Shown here: positions 56,350 to 64,000 of the stretch, piece after piece | How the letters are laid out: the number at the start of each line of letters is the position of its first letter | How positions within the stretch are numbered: the first letter of the stretch is position 1 | NCBI RefSeq assembly: GCF_000298195.1 | Contig: NZ_BAHC01000055.1 | Coordinates: 28,814 to 92,813, forward strand | Source of the DNA: Gordonia rhizosphera NBRC 16068 | GTDB lineage: Bacteria > Actinomycetota > Actinomycetes > Mycobacteriales > Mycobacteriaceae | Reading direction: 5' to 3' | Length of the DNA: 64,000 nt | Position numbers and translations under genes: made by a program | The notes under the pieces: model-generated | What the model saw: only the letters and a program-made list of their open reading frames with translations | Databases searched by the model: none | Told to the model about the DNA's origin: nothing

Positions 56350-57054
56350 ATGGTCACCGGTTCCACCAGCAACGACGACGTGTGGCTGGTGATCCCCGTC
56401 TTCAACGAGGGACAGGTGATCCGGGAGGTGGCGGCGAACGCCGCGAAGACCTTCCCCAACATCGTCTGCGTGGACGACGGCTCATCCGACGATTCGGCCG
56501 ACGAGATCCGCGCGGCCGGCGTGCACCTCGTGCGACATCCGGTGAACCTGGGTCAGGGCGCCGCCATCCAGACCGGCGTGGAGTTCGCGCGGGCGCGGCC
56601 GGGGGCGCGGTACTTCGTCACCTTCGACGCCGACGGTCAGCACCAGGTCGAGGACGTGGTGGCAATGGTCTCCCGGCTGCGCACCGAACCGATCGACATC
56701 ATCGTCGGGACCCGGTTCGCCGAGGGCCGCAGCGAGTCGGTACCCCTTGTGCGTCGCATGGCGTTGCGCACCATCGTCTTCCTGAGCCCCCGCACCCGAC
56801 GCCTCGGCCTCACCGATGCCCACAACGGGCTACGCGCCTTCAACAAGACGGTCGCCGACCAGCTCGACCTGCTGATGAACGGGATGAGTCACGCCTCGGA
56901 GTTCGTCACGCTCATCGACCACCATCACTGGCGGGTCGCCGAACAACCGGTCACGATCCTCTACACCGACTACTCACGGGCCAAGGGACAGTCACTGATC
57001 AACGGCGTGAACATCGTCGCCGACGGTCTGCTGCACACCCGGATGAGGAAGTGA
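56350..57054 (+). CDS. family 2 glycosyltransferase, polyprenyl-phosphate sugar synthase type (PpgS-like)
   Basis: A 234-residue DPM1-like enzyme with VWLVIPVFNEGQVIREVAAN, VCVDDGSSDDSADEI and VTFDADGQHQVEDVVAMV. It lacks C-terminal membrane helices and is followed by a DUF2304 protein, the arrangement of Rv3631-Rv3632 in M. tuberculosis, where Rv3631 (PpgS) makes polyprenyl-phospho-GalNAc used to decorate arabinogalactan. A similar role here is inferred. The start is leaderless. Confidence 0.87.
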   Translation: MVTGSTSNDDVWLVIPVFNEGQVIREVAANAAKTFPNIVCVDDGSSDDSADEIRAAGVHLVRHPVNLGQGAAIQTGVEFARARPGARYFVTFDADGQHQVEDVVAMVSRLRTEPIDIIVGTRFAEGRSESVPLVRRMALRTIVFLSPRTRRLGLTDAHNGLRAFNKTVADQLDLLMNGMSHASEFVTLIDHHHWRVAEQPVTILYTDYSRAKGQSLINGVNIVADGLLHTRMRK

Positions 57055-57059
57055 GCGCG

Positions 57060-57404
57060 ATGATCTGGTTCCAGATCCTGGCGATCCTCGGGATCGTGGC
57101 GCTGGTCGCGTTCTTCATCGTCCACCGCGGCACCGCCCGCGCCTCGGCCTGGGTGAAGTTGCTGTTCGTGGCCTTCGTCGGATTCGGCGTCTACGCGATG
57201 CTGCGGCAGGACGACGTCACGTGGGTGGCCAACAAACTCGGCATCCAGCGCGGCCTCGACCTCGTGTTGTTCCTGCTCGTGATCGCCTTCGCGTTCACCA
57301 CGATCTCGACCTATCTGCGGTTCCGGGAGCTCGAGATCAAATACGCCCGGCTAGCCCGCGCCGTCGCGCTGCAAGCCGCCGAGCGGGAAAACCCCAAATC
57401 CTAG
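57060..57404 (+). CDS. DUF2304 membrane protein (partner of the GT2 enzyme)
   Basis: A 114-residue protein with helices at about 1-20 (MIWFQILAILGIVALVAFFI), 30-45 and 68-88 (LDLVLFLLVIAFAFTTISTY). Three helices followed by RFRELEIKYARLARAVAL match DUF2304, whose M. tuberculosis member Rv3632 supports PpgS activity. GTG at 57051, overlapping the upstream stop, is an alternative start adding three residues. The neighbouring gene overlap indicates coupling. Confidence 0.87.
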   Translation: MIWFQILAILGIVALVAFFIVHRGTARASAWVKLLFVAFVGFGVYAMLRQDDVTWVANKLGIQRGLDLVLFLLVIAFAFTTISTYLRFRELEIKYARLARAVALQAAERENPKS

Positions 57405-57420
57405 CGAGACCCTTGCCTCT

Positions 57421-57441
57421 ACGTATACGTCTACATATAGT
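57421..57441 (+). promoter_or_regulatory. operator-like and promoter region of the EXLDI gene
   Basis: ACGTATACGT (57421-57430) is a perfect ten-base palindrome directly before CTACATATAGT. TATAGT (57436-57441) lies six bases before the GTG and fits a leaderless promoter. CATATAGT recurs inverted as ACTATATG before the ABC gene. Confidence 0.5.
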
Positions 57442-57447
57442 TAGGGC

Positions 57448-57990
57448 GTGCCCAACAAAACCATCTACGTCTCCGACGAGGACATGTCGATCCTGAATCG
57501 CGCCCAAGAGGTGTCTGGCGGCAATCTGTCCGGCGTCATCGTCGAGGCACTGCGTGCATTCGTCCGGGCCGCCGACTACCACGACGCCGGATTCGACGAG
57601 GTCGTGCTACGCGACGGACCCGACGGGGTGCGGCGAAAACGCTTCTTCGGCCGACTGCTCGCCGCCGGCGTCGACTGGGACCCCGACACCGGCAACGCGA
57701 CCGAGCGCCGGGCGTACGAGGGCCGCAGCGGCAGGCTGGTGCTCAGCGTGCACCACGTCGACTGGGCGCACTACCCCACCAAACGGACCCTACCGACCGG
57801 CAACCTACTCAAGGACCTGACCGGAATCCACAGCTTGCGGAGCCTTTTCACCGCGGACCTCCCGGAGTGGGGCGACTACACGGTCCATGTCGTCGACTCC
57901 ACCGAAGCATTGAAAGACCTCGTACCGGAAAGGTTCTACCGGCGGGTCGTCGCCGCACGACGACCCGATGTCGAGGATCTCGACGTGTAG
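57448..57990 (+). CDS. EXLDI-family protein
   Basis: A 180-residue protein. The N-terminal NKTIYVSDEDMSILNRAQEV and NLSGVIVEALRAFVR look like a ribbon-helix-helix DNA-binding unit. The central RRAYEGRSGRLVLSVHHVDW and the C-terminal DVEDLDV motif place it in the EXLDI family, which lies next to ABC-2 transporter genes. It is probably a repressor of the downstream transporter, though this has been inferred from context only. The GTG follows TATAGT by six bases. Confidence 0.75.
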   Translation: MPNKTIYVSDEDMSILNRAQEVSGGNLSGVIVEALRAFVRAADYHDAGFDEVVLRDGPDGVRRKRFFGRLLAAGVDWDPDTGNATERRAYEGRSGRLVLSVHHVDWAHYPTKRTLPTGNLLKDLTGIHSLRSLFTADLPEWGDYTVHVVDSTEALKDLVPERFYRRVVAARRPDVEDLDV

Positions 57991-58061
57991 CTCCCCGCAA
58001 CCCGACCCGTAGACACCCACCCGACCCCGACGCCACCGAGAAGGGACAGGCGTCTACCAAA

Positions 58062-58081
58062 ACATGCACATATGCGCATGT
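58062..58081 (+). promoter_or_regulatory. imperfect palindrome upstream of the DrrA-like gene
   Basis: ACATGCACATATGCGCATGT is a 20-base inverted repeat with one mismatched pair, immediately followed by CACTATATG, which contains the inverse of the CATATAGT element of the EXLDI promoter. It is a candidate operator for the ABC transporter genes. Confidence 0.55.
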
Positions 58082-58103
58082 CACTATATGAAAGGCGTCT
58101 GTC

Positions 58104-59039
58104 ATGTCGTCCCCCGGACCCGCGATCTCGGCCGCTCGACTGAGCAAGTCGTTCGGCGACAACACCGTTCTCGACGGTATCGACATCTCCGTTCCGGCCG
58201 GGACGATGTACGCGCTCCTCGGCCCCAACGGGGCCGGCAAGACGACCGTGGTGCGGATCCTGGCCGGACTGTGCCGAGCCGACGCCGGCGACATCCGGGT
58301 CGCCGGCGCCGACCCGCGCACCGAGCGCGACGCGATGTCCACCACCATCGGGCTGACCGGCCAGTTCACCGCCGTCGACACCCAGCTGACCGGTCGCGAA
58401 AACCTCACTCTCGTCGCACGCCTGCTGCACCTGCACAAGACCGCGGTCCGAACCCGGGTCGCGGCACTGCTCGACGAGTTCGACCTCACCGGGGCTGCCG
58501 ACCGCCGCGTCGGGGAGTACTCGGGCGGGATGACGCGCCGACTCGATCTCGCGATGACCCTCGTCGGACGGCCGTCGATCATCTTCCTCGACGAACCGAC
58601 CACCGGACTCGATCCGCGGTCACGCCACGCGGTCTGGAACGCGGTGCGCAGGCTCGTCGACGAGGGCGCCACGGTGTTTCTCACCACCCAATACCTCGAC
58701 GAGGCCGACCACCTCGCCGACCACATCGCGGTTCTCGACCACGGACGTATCGTCGCCGAGGGCACCGCCGACGAACTCAAACGCCTCGTCCCCGGCGCTC
58801 ACGTGCGCCTCGAATTCGCTGATGCGGGCGACTTCTTTCGCGCAGTGCGCATCTTCGGATCGGCGATACCCGACGAGGACGCGTTCGCTCTGGACATCCC
58901 CGGCGACGCGGGTGTCGACGCATTACGCGAGATCCTCGCGGCACTCGACGCCGCCGGACTCGACGTGTCGCGGCTCTCCGTCCACACCCCGGACCTCGAC
59001 GACGTGTTCCTCACCCTCACCGGCCGCCCCGCGGCCTGA
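58104..59039 (+). CDS. DrrA-like ABC transporter ATP-binding protein
   Basis: A 311-residue ATPase with Walker A GPNGAGKTTVVRIL, signature YSGGMTRRLDLAMTLV, Walker B SIIFLDEPTTGLDPRSR and the accessory C-terminal domain typical of DrrA (FADAGDFFRAVRIFG to LDDVFLTLTGRPA). Exporters of this type handle anthracyclines or lipids. AAAGG lies before the ATG. The permease gene follows after 22 bases. Confidence 0.92.
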   Translation: MSSPGPAISAARLSKSFGDNTVLDGIDISVPAGTMYALLGPNGAGKTTVVRILAGLCRADAGDIRVAGADPRTERDAMSTTIGLTGQFTAVDTQLTGRENLTLVARLLHLHKTAVRTRVAALLDEFDLTGAADRRVGEYSGGMTRRLDLAMTLVGRPSIIFLDEPTTGLDPRSRHAVWNAVRRLVDEGATVFLTTQYLDEADHLADHIAVLDHGRIVAEGTADELKRLVPGAHVRLEFADAGDFFRAVRIFGSAIPDEDAFALDIPGDAGVDALREILAALDAAGLDVSRLSVHTPDLDDVFLTLTGRPAA

Positions 59040-59061
59040 CATCCAACCCCCGGAGCAGGAC

Positions 59062-59850
59062 ATGACTCTCTCGTATACGGTGACCGACTCGACGATCATG
59101 GTGCGCCGCAATCTCCTTCGACTTCAGCGCTATCCCGCGATGGTGTTCTCGATCATCGTGATGCCCGTGGTGATCCTGTTGATGATGACGTACTTCTTCG
59201 GCGGCGCGATCGGCGCGGCGCTGCCCGGCTCGGGGCCGCCACACGGCGAGTATGTCAACTACCTCGTGCCCGGTCTGATGCTGTTCATTCCCGCGTACCT
59301 CACCGTGTCGGTGGCCGTCGCGGTCAATCAGGACGTCACCACCGGCTTCATCAACCGGTTGCGGTCGATGGCCACACCGCCGACGGCGATTCTGGCCGGA
59401 CACGTCGTCGGGGCGCTGATCCAGGGTGTGATCGGGCTCGCTGCATTGCTGATGACCGCCTTCGTGGTCGGCTTCCGGCCGTCCGCCGGCGCGCTGCAAT
59501 GGGCTGCGGCACTGGGCTTGCTGGGATTCATGGCGATTGGGATGGTGTGGTTCGCCGTCGCGCTCGGCGTCATCGCGCGCAGCCCGGAGAGTGCCTCGAA
59601 CATGCCCCTGCCCCTACTGCTCCTGCCCTACCTCGGCAGCGGGCTCGTGCCGACCGACAGCATGCCCACCGGGGTCCGCCAGTTCGCCGAGTATCAGCCC
59701 TTCAGCCCGATCGCGGACACCCTTCGCGGACTGCTGATGGGGACCGGCGCCGGCGGTGTCTGGCCGTGGGCCGTGGGCTGGTGCGCGCTGTTCGCGGTCG
59801 GTGGATATCTGTGGGCCGTAACCGCATTTCGTCGTTCGACCGAGGGCTGA
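59062..59850 (+). CDS. DrrB-like ABC-2 transporter permease
   Basis: A 262-residue membrane protein with six helices. RNLLRLQRYPAMVFSIIVMP and GFINRLRSMATPPTAILAG are ABC-2 permease markers. It pairs with the DrrA-like ATPase. GGAGCAGGAC directly before the ATG is a strong ribosome site. It converges with rmlC with 22 bases between the stops. Confidence 0.9.
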   Translation: MTLSYTVTDSTIMVRRNLLRLQRYPAMVFSIIVMPVVILLMMTYFFGGAIGAALPGSGPPHGEYVNYLVPGLMLFIPAYLTVSVAVAVNQDVTTGFINRLRSMATPPTAILAGHVVGALIQGVIGLAALLMTAFVVGFRPSAGALQWAAALGLLGFMAIGMVWFAVALGVIARSPESASNMPLPLLLLPYLGSGLVPTDSMPTGVRQFAEYQPFSPIADTLRGLLMGTGAGGVWPWAVGWCALFAVGGYLWAVTAFRRSTEG

Positions 59851-59872
59851 CGATCCTCGCCGGCGGGGCCGT

Positions 59873-60493
59873 TCAGGACTCCGCGAGCGCGCGCAGGTAG
59901 GCCGTGACATCGGCGTGGTCGGGCAACAGACCAGACTCCCGCGCCTCGGACAGACCCGGTGCGTCGGTGTCCTTGGCGGACAGTTCATATTCCAGCGCCG
60001 AACCGTCGCGCGCGGTCGTCGGCCACTCGATACCCAACTCCTCGTCGAGCGGGTTGATGCCGTGTTCGGCACCGGGGTTGTAACCGGTCGAGCAGAGATA
60101 GGTGACCGTCGAGCCGTCGGCGAGCGAACAGAATGCGTGGCCCAGACCCTCGGACAGGTAGACCGCGCGACGGTCCACGTCGTCGAGCAGCACGGTGTCG
60201 TACGTGCCGAATGTCGGCGAGCCGACCCGGATGTCGACGATGACGTCGAGGATCGCACCGGACGGGCAGGTCACGTACTTGGCCTGTCCTGGTGGCACAT
60301 CCGCGAAGTGCACACCGCGCAGCACCCCGGCCGCGGACACCGAGAGGTTCACCTGTGCGAGGTCGAGACGGTGACCGATGGCCTCGGCGAGCAGGTCGGC
60401 CTTGAACACCTCCGCGAACAGCCCACGGGCGTCCCCGTGTTGGACGGGCGTCAGTTCCCAGGCACCGTCGATCGCCAGCGGTCGGAGTTTCAT
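59873..60493 (-). CDS. rmlC: dTDP-4-dehydrorhamnose 3,5-epimerase
   Basis: A 206-residue cupin that epimerises dTDP-4-keto-6-deoxyglucose for rhamnose synthesis. GDARGLFAEVFKADLL, VNLSVSAAGVLRGVHF (catalytic His) and VYLSEGLGHAFCSLADGS match RmlC. GAGGGG precedes the ATG. It follows rmlA by 16 bases on the same strand. Rhamnose links arabinogalactan to peptidoglycan in this group. Confidence 0.94.
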   Translation of the reverse strand: MKLRPLAIDGAWELTPVQHGDARGLFAEVFKADLLAEAIGHRLDLAQVNLSVSAAGVLRGVHFADVPPGQAKYVTCPSGAILDVIVDIRVGSPTFGTYDTVLLDDVDRRAVYLSEGLGHAFCSLADGSTVTYLCSTGYNPGAEHGINPLDEELGIEWPTTARDGSALEYELSAKDTDAPGLSEARESGLLPDHADVTAYLRALAES

Positions 60494-60509
60494 CGATTCC
60501 CCTCTGATT

Positions 60510-61385
60510 TCAGTTGTCGCGGCCGCGGGCCAGCAGTTCGAGCAGATAGTCGCCGTACCCGGACTTGCGGAGTTTCTCGGCGCGGGCACGTAATTCGTCG
60601 TCGCCGATGAACCCTCGACGCCACGCGATCTCCTCGGGCACCGCGATCTTGAGGCCCTGACGCTGTTCGACGGTACGCACGAAGTTGCCGGCGTCGAGCA
60701 ACGAATCGAAGGTGCCGGTGTCGAGCCAGGCGGTGCCGCGGGGCAGCACCTTCACCGCGAGTTTGCCGCGCTGCAGGTAGTGGGCGTTGACGTCGGTGAT
60801 CTCGTATTCCCCACGCGCGCTCGGCTTGAGGTTGCGGGCGATCTCGACGACATCGTTGTCGTAGAAGTACAGGCCCGGCACCGCGTAATGCGACTTGGGA
60901 TTCTCGGGCTTCTCCTCCAACGAGATCGCGGTCCCCTGCTCGTCGAAATCGACAACACCGTAGGCGCTGGGATTGGCCACCCAATACGCGAAGACGGCAC
61001 CGCCGTCGACGTTCTCGAAACCCTGCAACTGTGTACCCAGACCGGGTCCGTAGAAGATGTTGTCGCCGAGAACGAGTGCCACCGAATCGTCGCCGATGTG
61101 GTCGGCACCGAGGACGAAGGCCTGCGCGAGGCCGTCCGGCGACGGCTGCGTCACATACGTCAGGTTGATGCCGAACTGGTCGCCGGTGCCGAGCAGCCCA
61201 TGGAAGGCGGCGCTGTCCTGGGGGGTGGTGATGATGAGGATGTCGCGGATGCCGGCGAGCATCAGCGTGGAGAGCGGGTAGTAGATCATCGGCTTGTCGT
61301 AGACGGGGACCAACTGTTTGCTGACGCCCTGGGTGATCGGGTGCAGCCGGGTCCCCGTGCCGCCTGCCAGGATGATGCCGCGCAT
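60510..61385 (-). CDS. rmlA: glucose-1-phosphate thymidylyltransferase
   Basis: A 291-residue nucleotidyltransferase that makes dTDP-glucose. [20 protein letters not shown] and [20 protein letters not shown] are its nucleotide- and sugar-binding signatures. TAGGCT lies seven bases before the ATG, so the operon with rmlC is probably leaderless. It is divergent from rmlB. Confidence 0.96.
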   Translation of the reverse strand: MRGIILAGGTGTRLHPITQGVSKQLVPVYDKPMIYYPLSTLMLAGIRDILIITTPQDSAAFHGLLGTGDQFGINLTYVTQPSPDGLAQAFVLGADHIGDDSVALVLGDNIFYGPGLGTQLQGFENVDGGAVFAYWVANPSAYGVVDFDEQGTAISLEEKPENPKSHYAVPGLYFYDNDVVEIARNLKPSARGEYEITDVNAHYLQRGKLAVKVLPRGTAWLDTGTFDSLLDAGNFVRTVEQRQGLKIAVPEEIAWRRGFIGDDELRARAEKLRKSGYGDYLLELLARGRDN

Positions 61386-61392
61386 AGCTCAC

Positions 61393-61398
61393 AGCCTA
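61393..61398 (-). promoter_or_regulatory. leaderless -10 box of rmlA
   Basis: TAGGCT is followed by seven bases and ATG on the minus strand. Confidence 0.55.
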
Positions 61399-61429
61399 CG
61401 ATCGGCGCTCGTCGCGACGCCACCGGTAA

Positions 61430-62467
<1,038 letters not shown>

Positions 62468-62486
62468 GGCAGCGGTCCACTGTGTC

Positions 62487-63383
62487 CTAGAAACCCGCGA
62501 GCGGCACCACACGGTCGAGGAAGTCGACCTGATCGGCGACGGCCTCCTCGAAGGCATCCCCGACGTAGATGTCGAAATGACCCGTCGGGTAGCGCAGGAG
62601 CTGCGTCGTCGGGCCGCGACGGGCGTAGCGCACCGTCTGGCGGGCCGGGGCGACCGAATCGTCGTCGCAGACGCAGACCAGCACCGGGCAGCGCAGTTCC
62701 GCCAGCACCCGGCCCGGATGATGGAACGGGATCTGCAGGCCCACCCGGGCGGCGACCTCGTTGACGAACGGATATCCCTGCGGCACCAAACCCAGGTAGC
62801 CCGGCGCCGCATCGGGGGCCGTCATCAGCGCCGACTCGTGTGGCCGGCCCACCAGCCCGATCATCACCGGTTTCCGGCGCACCGCCGCCGCGGCGACGTC
62901 GGCGATTCCTCGCGCGGTCACCTTGAGCGCGGTGCGGGGGTCGAGTGCCAGCACCGACGCGGTACCGCTGGTGAACGGGCACTGGGCGATGACCGCCGCG
63001 ACCCGACCGTCGCGGGCCGCGGCCACCATCGCGTGCCCGCCGCCGAAGGACGATCCCCAACACACCACGCGGGTGGCGTCGACCGCATCGATGCTGCGGG
63101 CGTAGGCGATGGCCGCCGCCCAGTCGTCGAGTTGTCGTGGGATGGACAGCAGTTGGCGGGGCCGGCCGTCGCTGTCCCCGAAATGCCGGTAGTCGAAGAC
63201 GAGGCACGCGTAGCCCGCGTCGCAGAATCGCTCGGCGAAGGCGTCGAGCCCCATCTCCTTCACGGCGCCGAGTCCGTGGCCCATCACCACGACCGGCGGT
63301 TTCGGGGCATCCCCGTCGGGAAGATAAAGCCATCCCCGGCACCTGTCGGTTCCGGAGCGGAACTCGATATCTGACCGGGTCAC
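62487..63383 (-). CDS. alpha/beta hydrolase
   Basis: A 298-residue hydrolase with nucleophile elbow CWGSSFGGGHA (Ser near 121), VVVMGHGLGAVKEMGLDAFA before it, an Asp in CVCDDDSVAP and His in YPTGHFDIYVG. It resembles fermentation-respiration switch/dienelactone-type hydrolases. GTG start is chosen for TACGGT six bases upstream; an in-frame GTG 13 codons upstream is the alternative. It is between rmlB and galE on the opposite strand, with no evident sugar role. Confidence 0.85.
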   Translation of the reverse strand: MTRSDIEFRSGTDRCRGWLYLPDGDAPKPPVVVMGHGLGAVKEMGLDAFAERFCDAGYACLVFDYRHFGDSDGRPRQLLSIPRQLDDWAAAIAYARSIDAVDATRVVCWGSSFGGGHAMVAAARDGRVAAVIAQCPFTSGTASVLALDPRTALKVTARGIADVAAAAVRRKPVMIGLVGRPHESALMTAPDAAPGYLGLVPQGYPFVNEVAARVGLQIPFHHPGRVLAELRCPVLVCVCDDDSVAPARQTVRYARRGPTTQLLRYPTGHFDIYVGDAFEEAVADQVDFLDRVVPLAGF

Positions 63384-63389
63384 ACGCCG

Positions 63390-63395
63390 ACCGTA
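63390..63395 (-). promoter_or_regulatory. leaderless -10 box of the alpha/beta hydrolase gene
   Basis: TACGGT is followed by six bases and GTG on the minus strand. Confidence 0.5.
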
Positions 63396-63456
63396 TCGGG
63401 TGGGACTTGAGGTGAACAACACAGGTACCCGACGGCGGATCTCCAGGATCGGCGCC

Positions 63457-63462
63457 TACCGT
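63457..63462 (+). promoter_or_regulatory. leaderless -10 box of galE
   Basis: TACCGT is followed by seven bases and ATG. Confidence 0.55.
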
Positions 63463-63469
63463 GTTTCTC

Positions 63470-64000
63470 ATGCGCGTACTCGTCAGCGGCGGCGCGGGCT
63501 ACATCGGCTCGCATACCGTGGTCCGCCTCGCCGAAGCCGGCCACGACGTGGTGGTTGTCGATGATTTCAGCAATGCCAAACCGACGGTGGTCTCCCGGCT
63601 CGAGGCGCTGACCGGGACACCGATTCCGGTGCACGCGTTCGACCTCGCCGACGTCGACAAGACCGAGCACCTGTTCGCTCACGAACACATCGACGCGGTG
63701 ATCCACTTCGCCGGATTCAAGGCCGTCGGCGAATCGGTGGCCAAACCGCTCGACTACTACCAGAACAATCTCGGCAGCACCTTCTCGTTGTTGCGGGCGA
63801 TGGGCCGCCACGACGTGCGCACACTGGTGTTCTCGTCGTCGGCGACCGTGTACGGCGCCGAGCCGCAACTGCCGATGACCGAGGACCTGCCGACCTCGGC
63901 CACCAACCCGTACGGCTGGACGAAGGTGATGATCGAGCAGGTCCTGCGCGATGTCGCCGCCGCCGACGACCGGTGGCGGATCGCGGCGCTGCGCTACTTC
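63470..64000 (+). CDS. galE: UDP-glucose 4-epimerase GalE, N-terminal part (3' end outside window)
   Basis: The frame is open to the last base, giving 177 residues. MRVLVSGGAGYIGSHTVVRL binds NAD; VIHFAGFKAVGESVAKPLDY and VFSSSATVYG are GalE hallmarks, and TNPYGWTKVMIEQ carries the Tyr and Lys of the catalytic pair. It interconverts UDP-glucose and UDP-galactose, the source of galactan in the cell wall. The start is leaderless by TACCGT. Confidence 0.94.
   Translation, partial: MRVLVSGGAGYIGSHTVVRLAEAGHDVVVVDDFSNAKPTVVSRLEALTGTPIPVHAFDLADVDKTEHLFAHEHIDAVIHFAGFKAVGESVAKPLDYYQNNLGSTFSLLRAMGRHDVRTLVFSSSATVYGAEPQLPMTEDLPTSATNPYGWTKVMIEQVLRDVAAADDRWRIAALRYF

Overview
The window is G+C-rich DNA from a mycolic-acid actinobacterium, most likely Gordonia or a close relative. 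The best evidence is a block (about 27.3-46.8 kb) that matches, inverted, the order I recall from Mycobacterium tuberculosis Rv0407-Rv0417: thiG, thiS, thiO, thiE, a NUDIX gene (mutT3 position), glnX, glnH, pknG, ackA, pta and fgd1. A DUF222/HNH (13E12-type) gene, F420 enzymes and frequent leaderless starts (a TANNNT box 6-7 nt before ATG or GTG) fit the same group. No rRNA, tRNA, CRISPR array, prophage or insertion sequence was recognised.

Layout. 0-2.5 kb: end of a glutamate-synthase-like gene, a solitary D12-class DNA adenine methylase, and a TetR gene closing a minus-strand operon. 2.6-7.6 kb: a branched-chain amino acid type ABC transporter (lipoprotein, fused LivH-LivM permease, LivG, LivF), with a strong hairpin between the lipoprotein and permease genes. 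7.9-14 kb: MFS exporter divergent from an alkylsulfatase, a GAP-family membrane protein, a very small secreted peptide, and guanine deaminase. 14-23.4 kb: ATP-grasp enzyme, a multispanning membrane protein, a SCO6745-family protein, an NTF2-like protein, a phosphoribosyltransferase, a large LuxR-type (LAL) regulator, and an ABC-2 transporter whose permease gene is frameshifted. 23.7-27.2 kb: the HNH gene with tandem repeats at its 3' end, and a TetR/MpaB (DUF2236) divergent pair.

27.3-46.8 kb is the conserved block. A TPP riboswitch precedes thiO-thiS-thiG, while thiE is divergent and apparently leaderless. Between thiE and the NUDIX gene sits an extra gene for a free-standing LeuA-type regulatory domain, preceded by a short Leu-Leu-Val leader peptide and competing hairpins that look like an attenuator. 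pknG carries an expanded array of Thr-Gln motifs in its N-terminus and a one-base deletion near its C-terminus. A TetR/FAD-oxidase pair and a secreted protein lie between pta and fgd1. After fgd1 come an ABC exporter and an F420-family flavoenzyme.

47-64 kb: an esterase divergent from a Pls/PosA-family NRPS-like protein, DoxX, an M1 metallopeptidase, then an envelope-glycan region: flippase, two GT2 glycosyltransferases (one like PpgS) with a DUF2304 partner, an EXLDI gene with a DrrAB-like ABC transporter, rmlC-rmlA, rmlB, an alpha/beta hydrolase, and the start of galE, which runs off the end.

Two genes (ABC permease and pknG) are broken by single-base indels in C/G-rich stretches and would be full length otherwise, so these may be sequencing errors. 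Sixteen starts were set from leaderless promoters. All family assignments rest on reading motifs by eye; no database search was possible.
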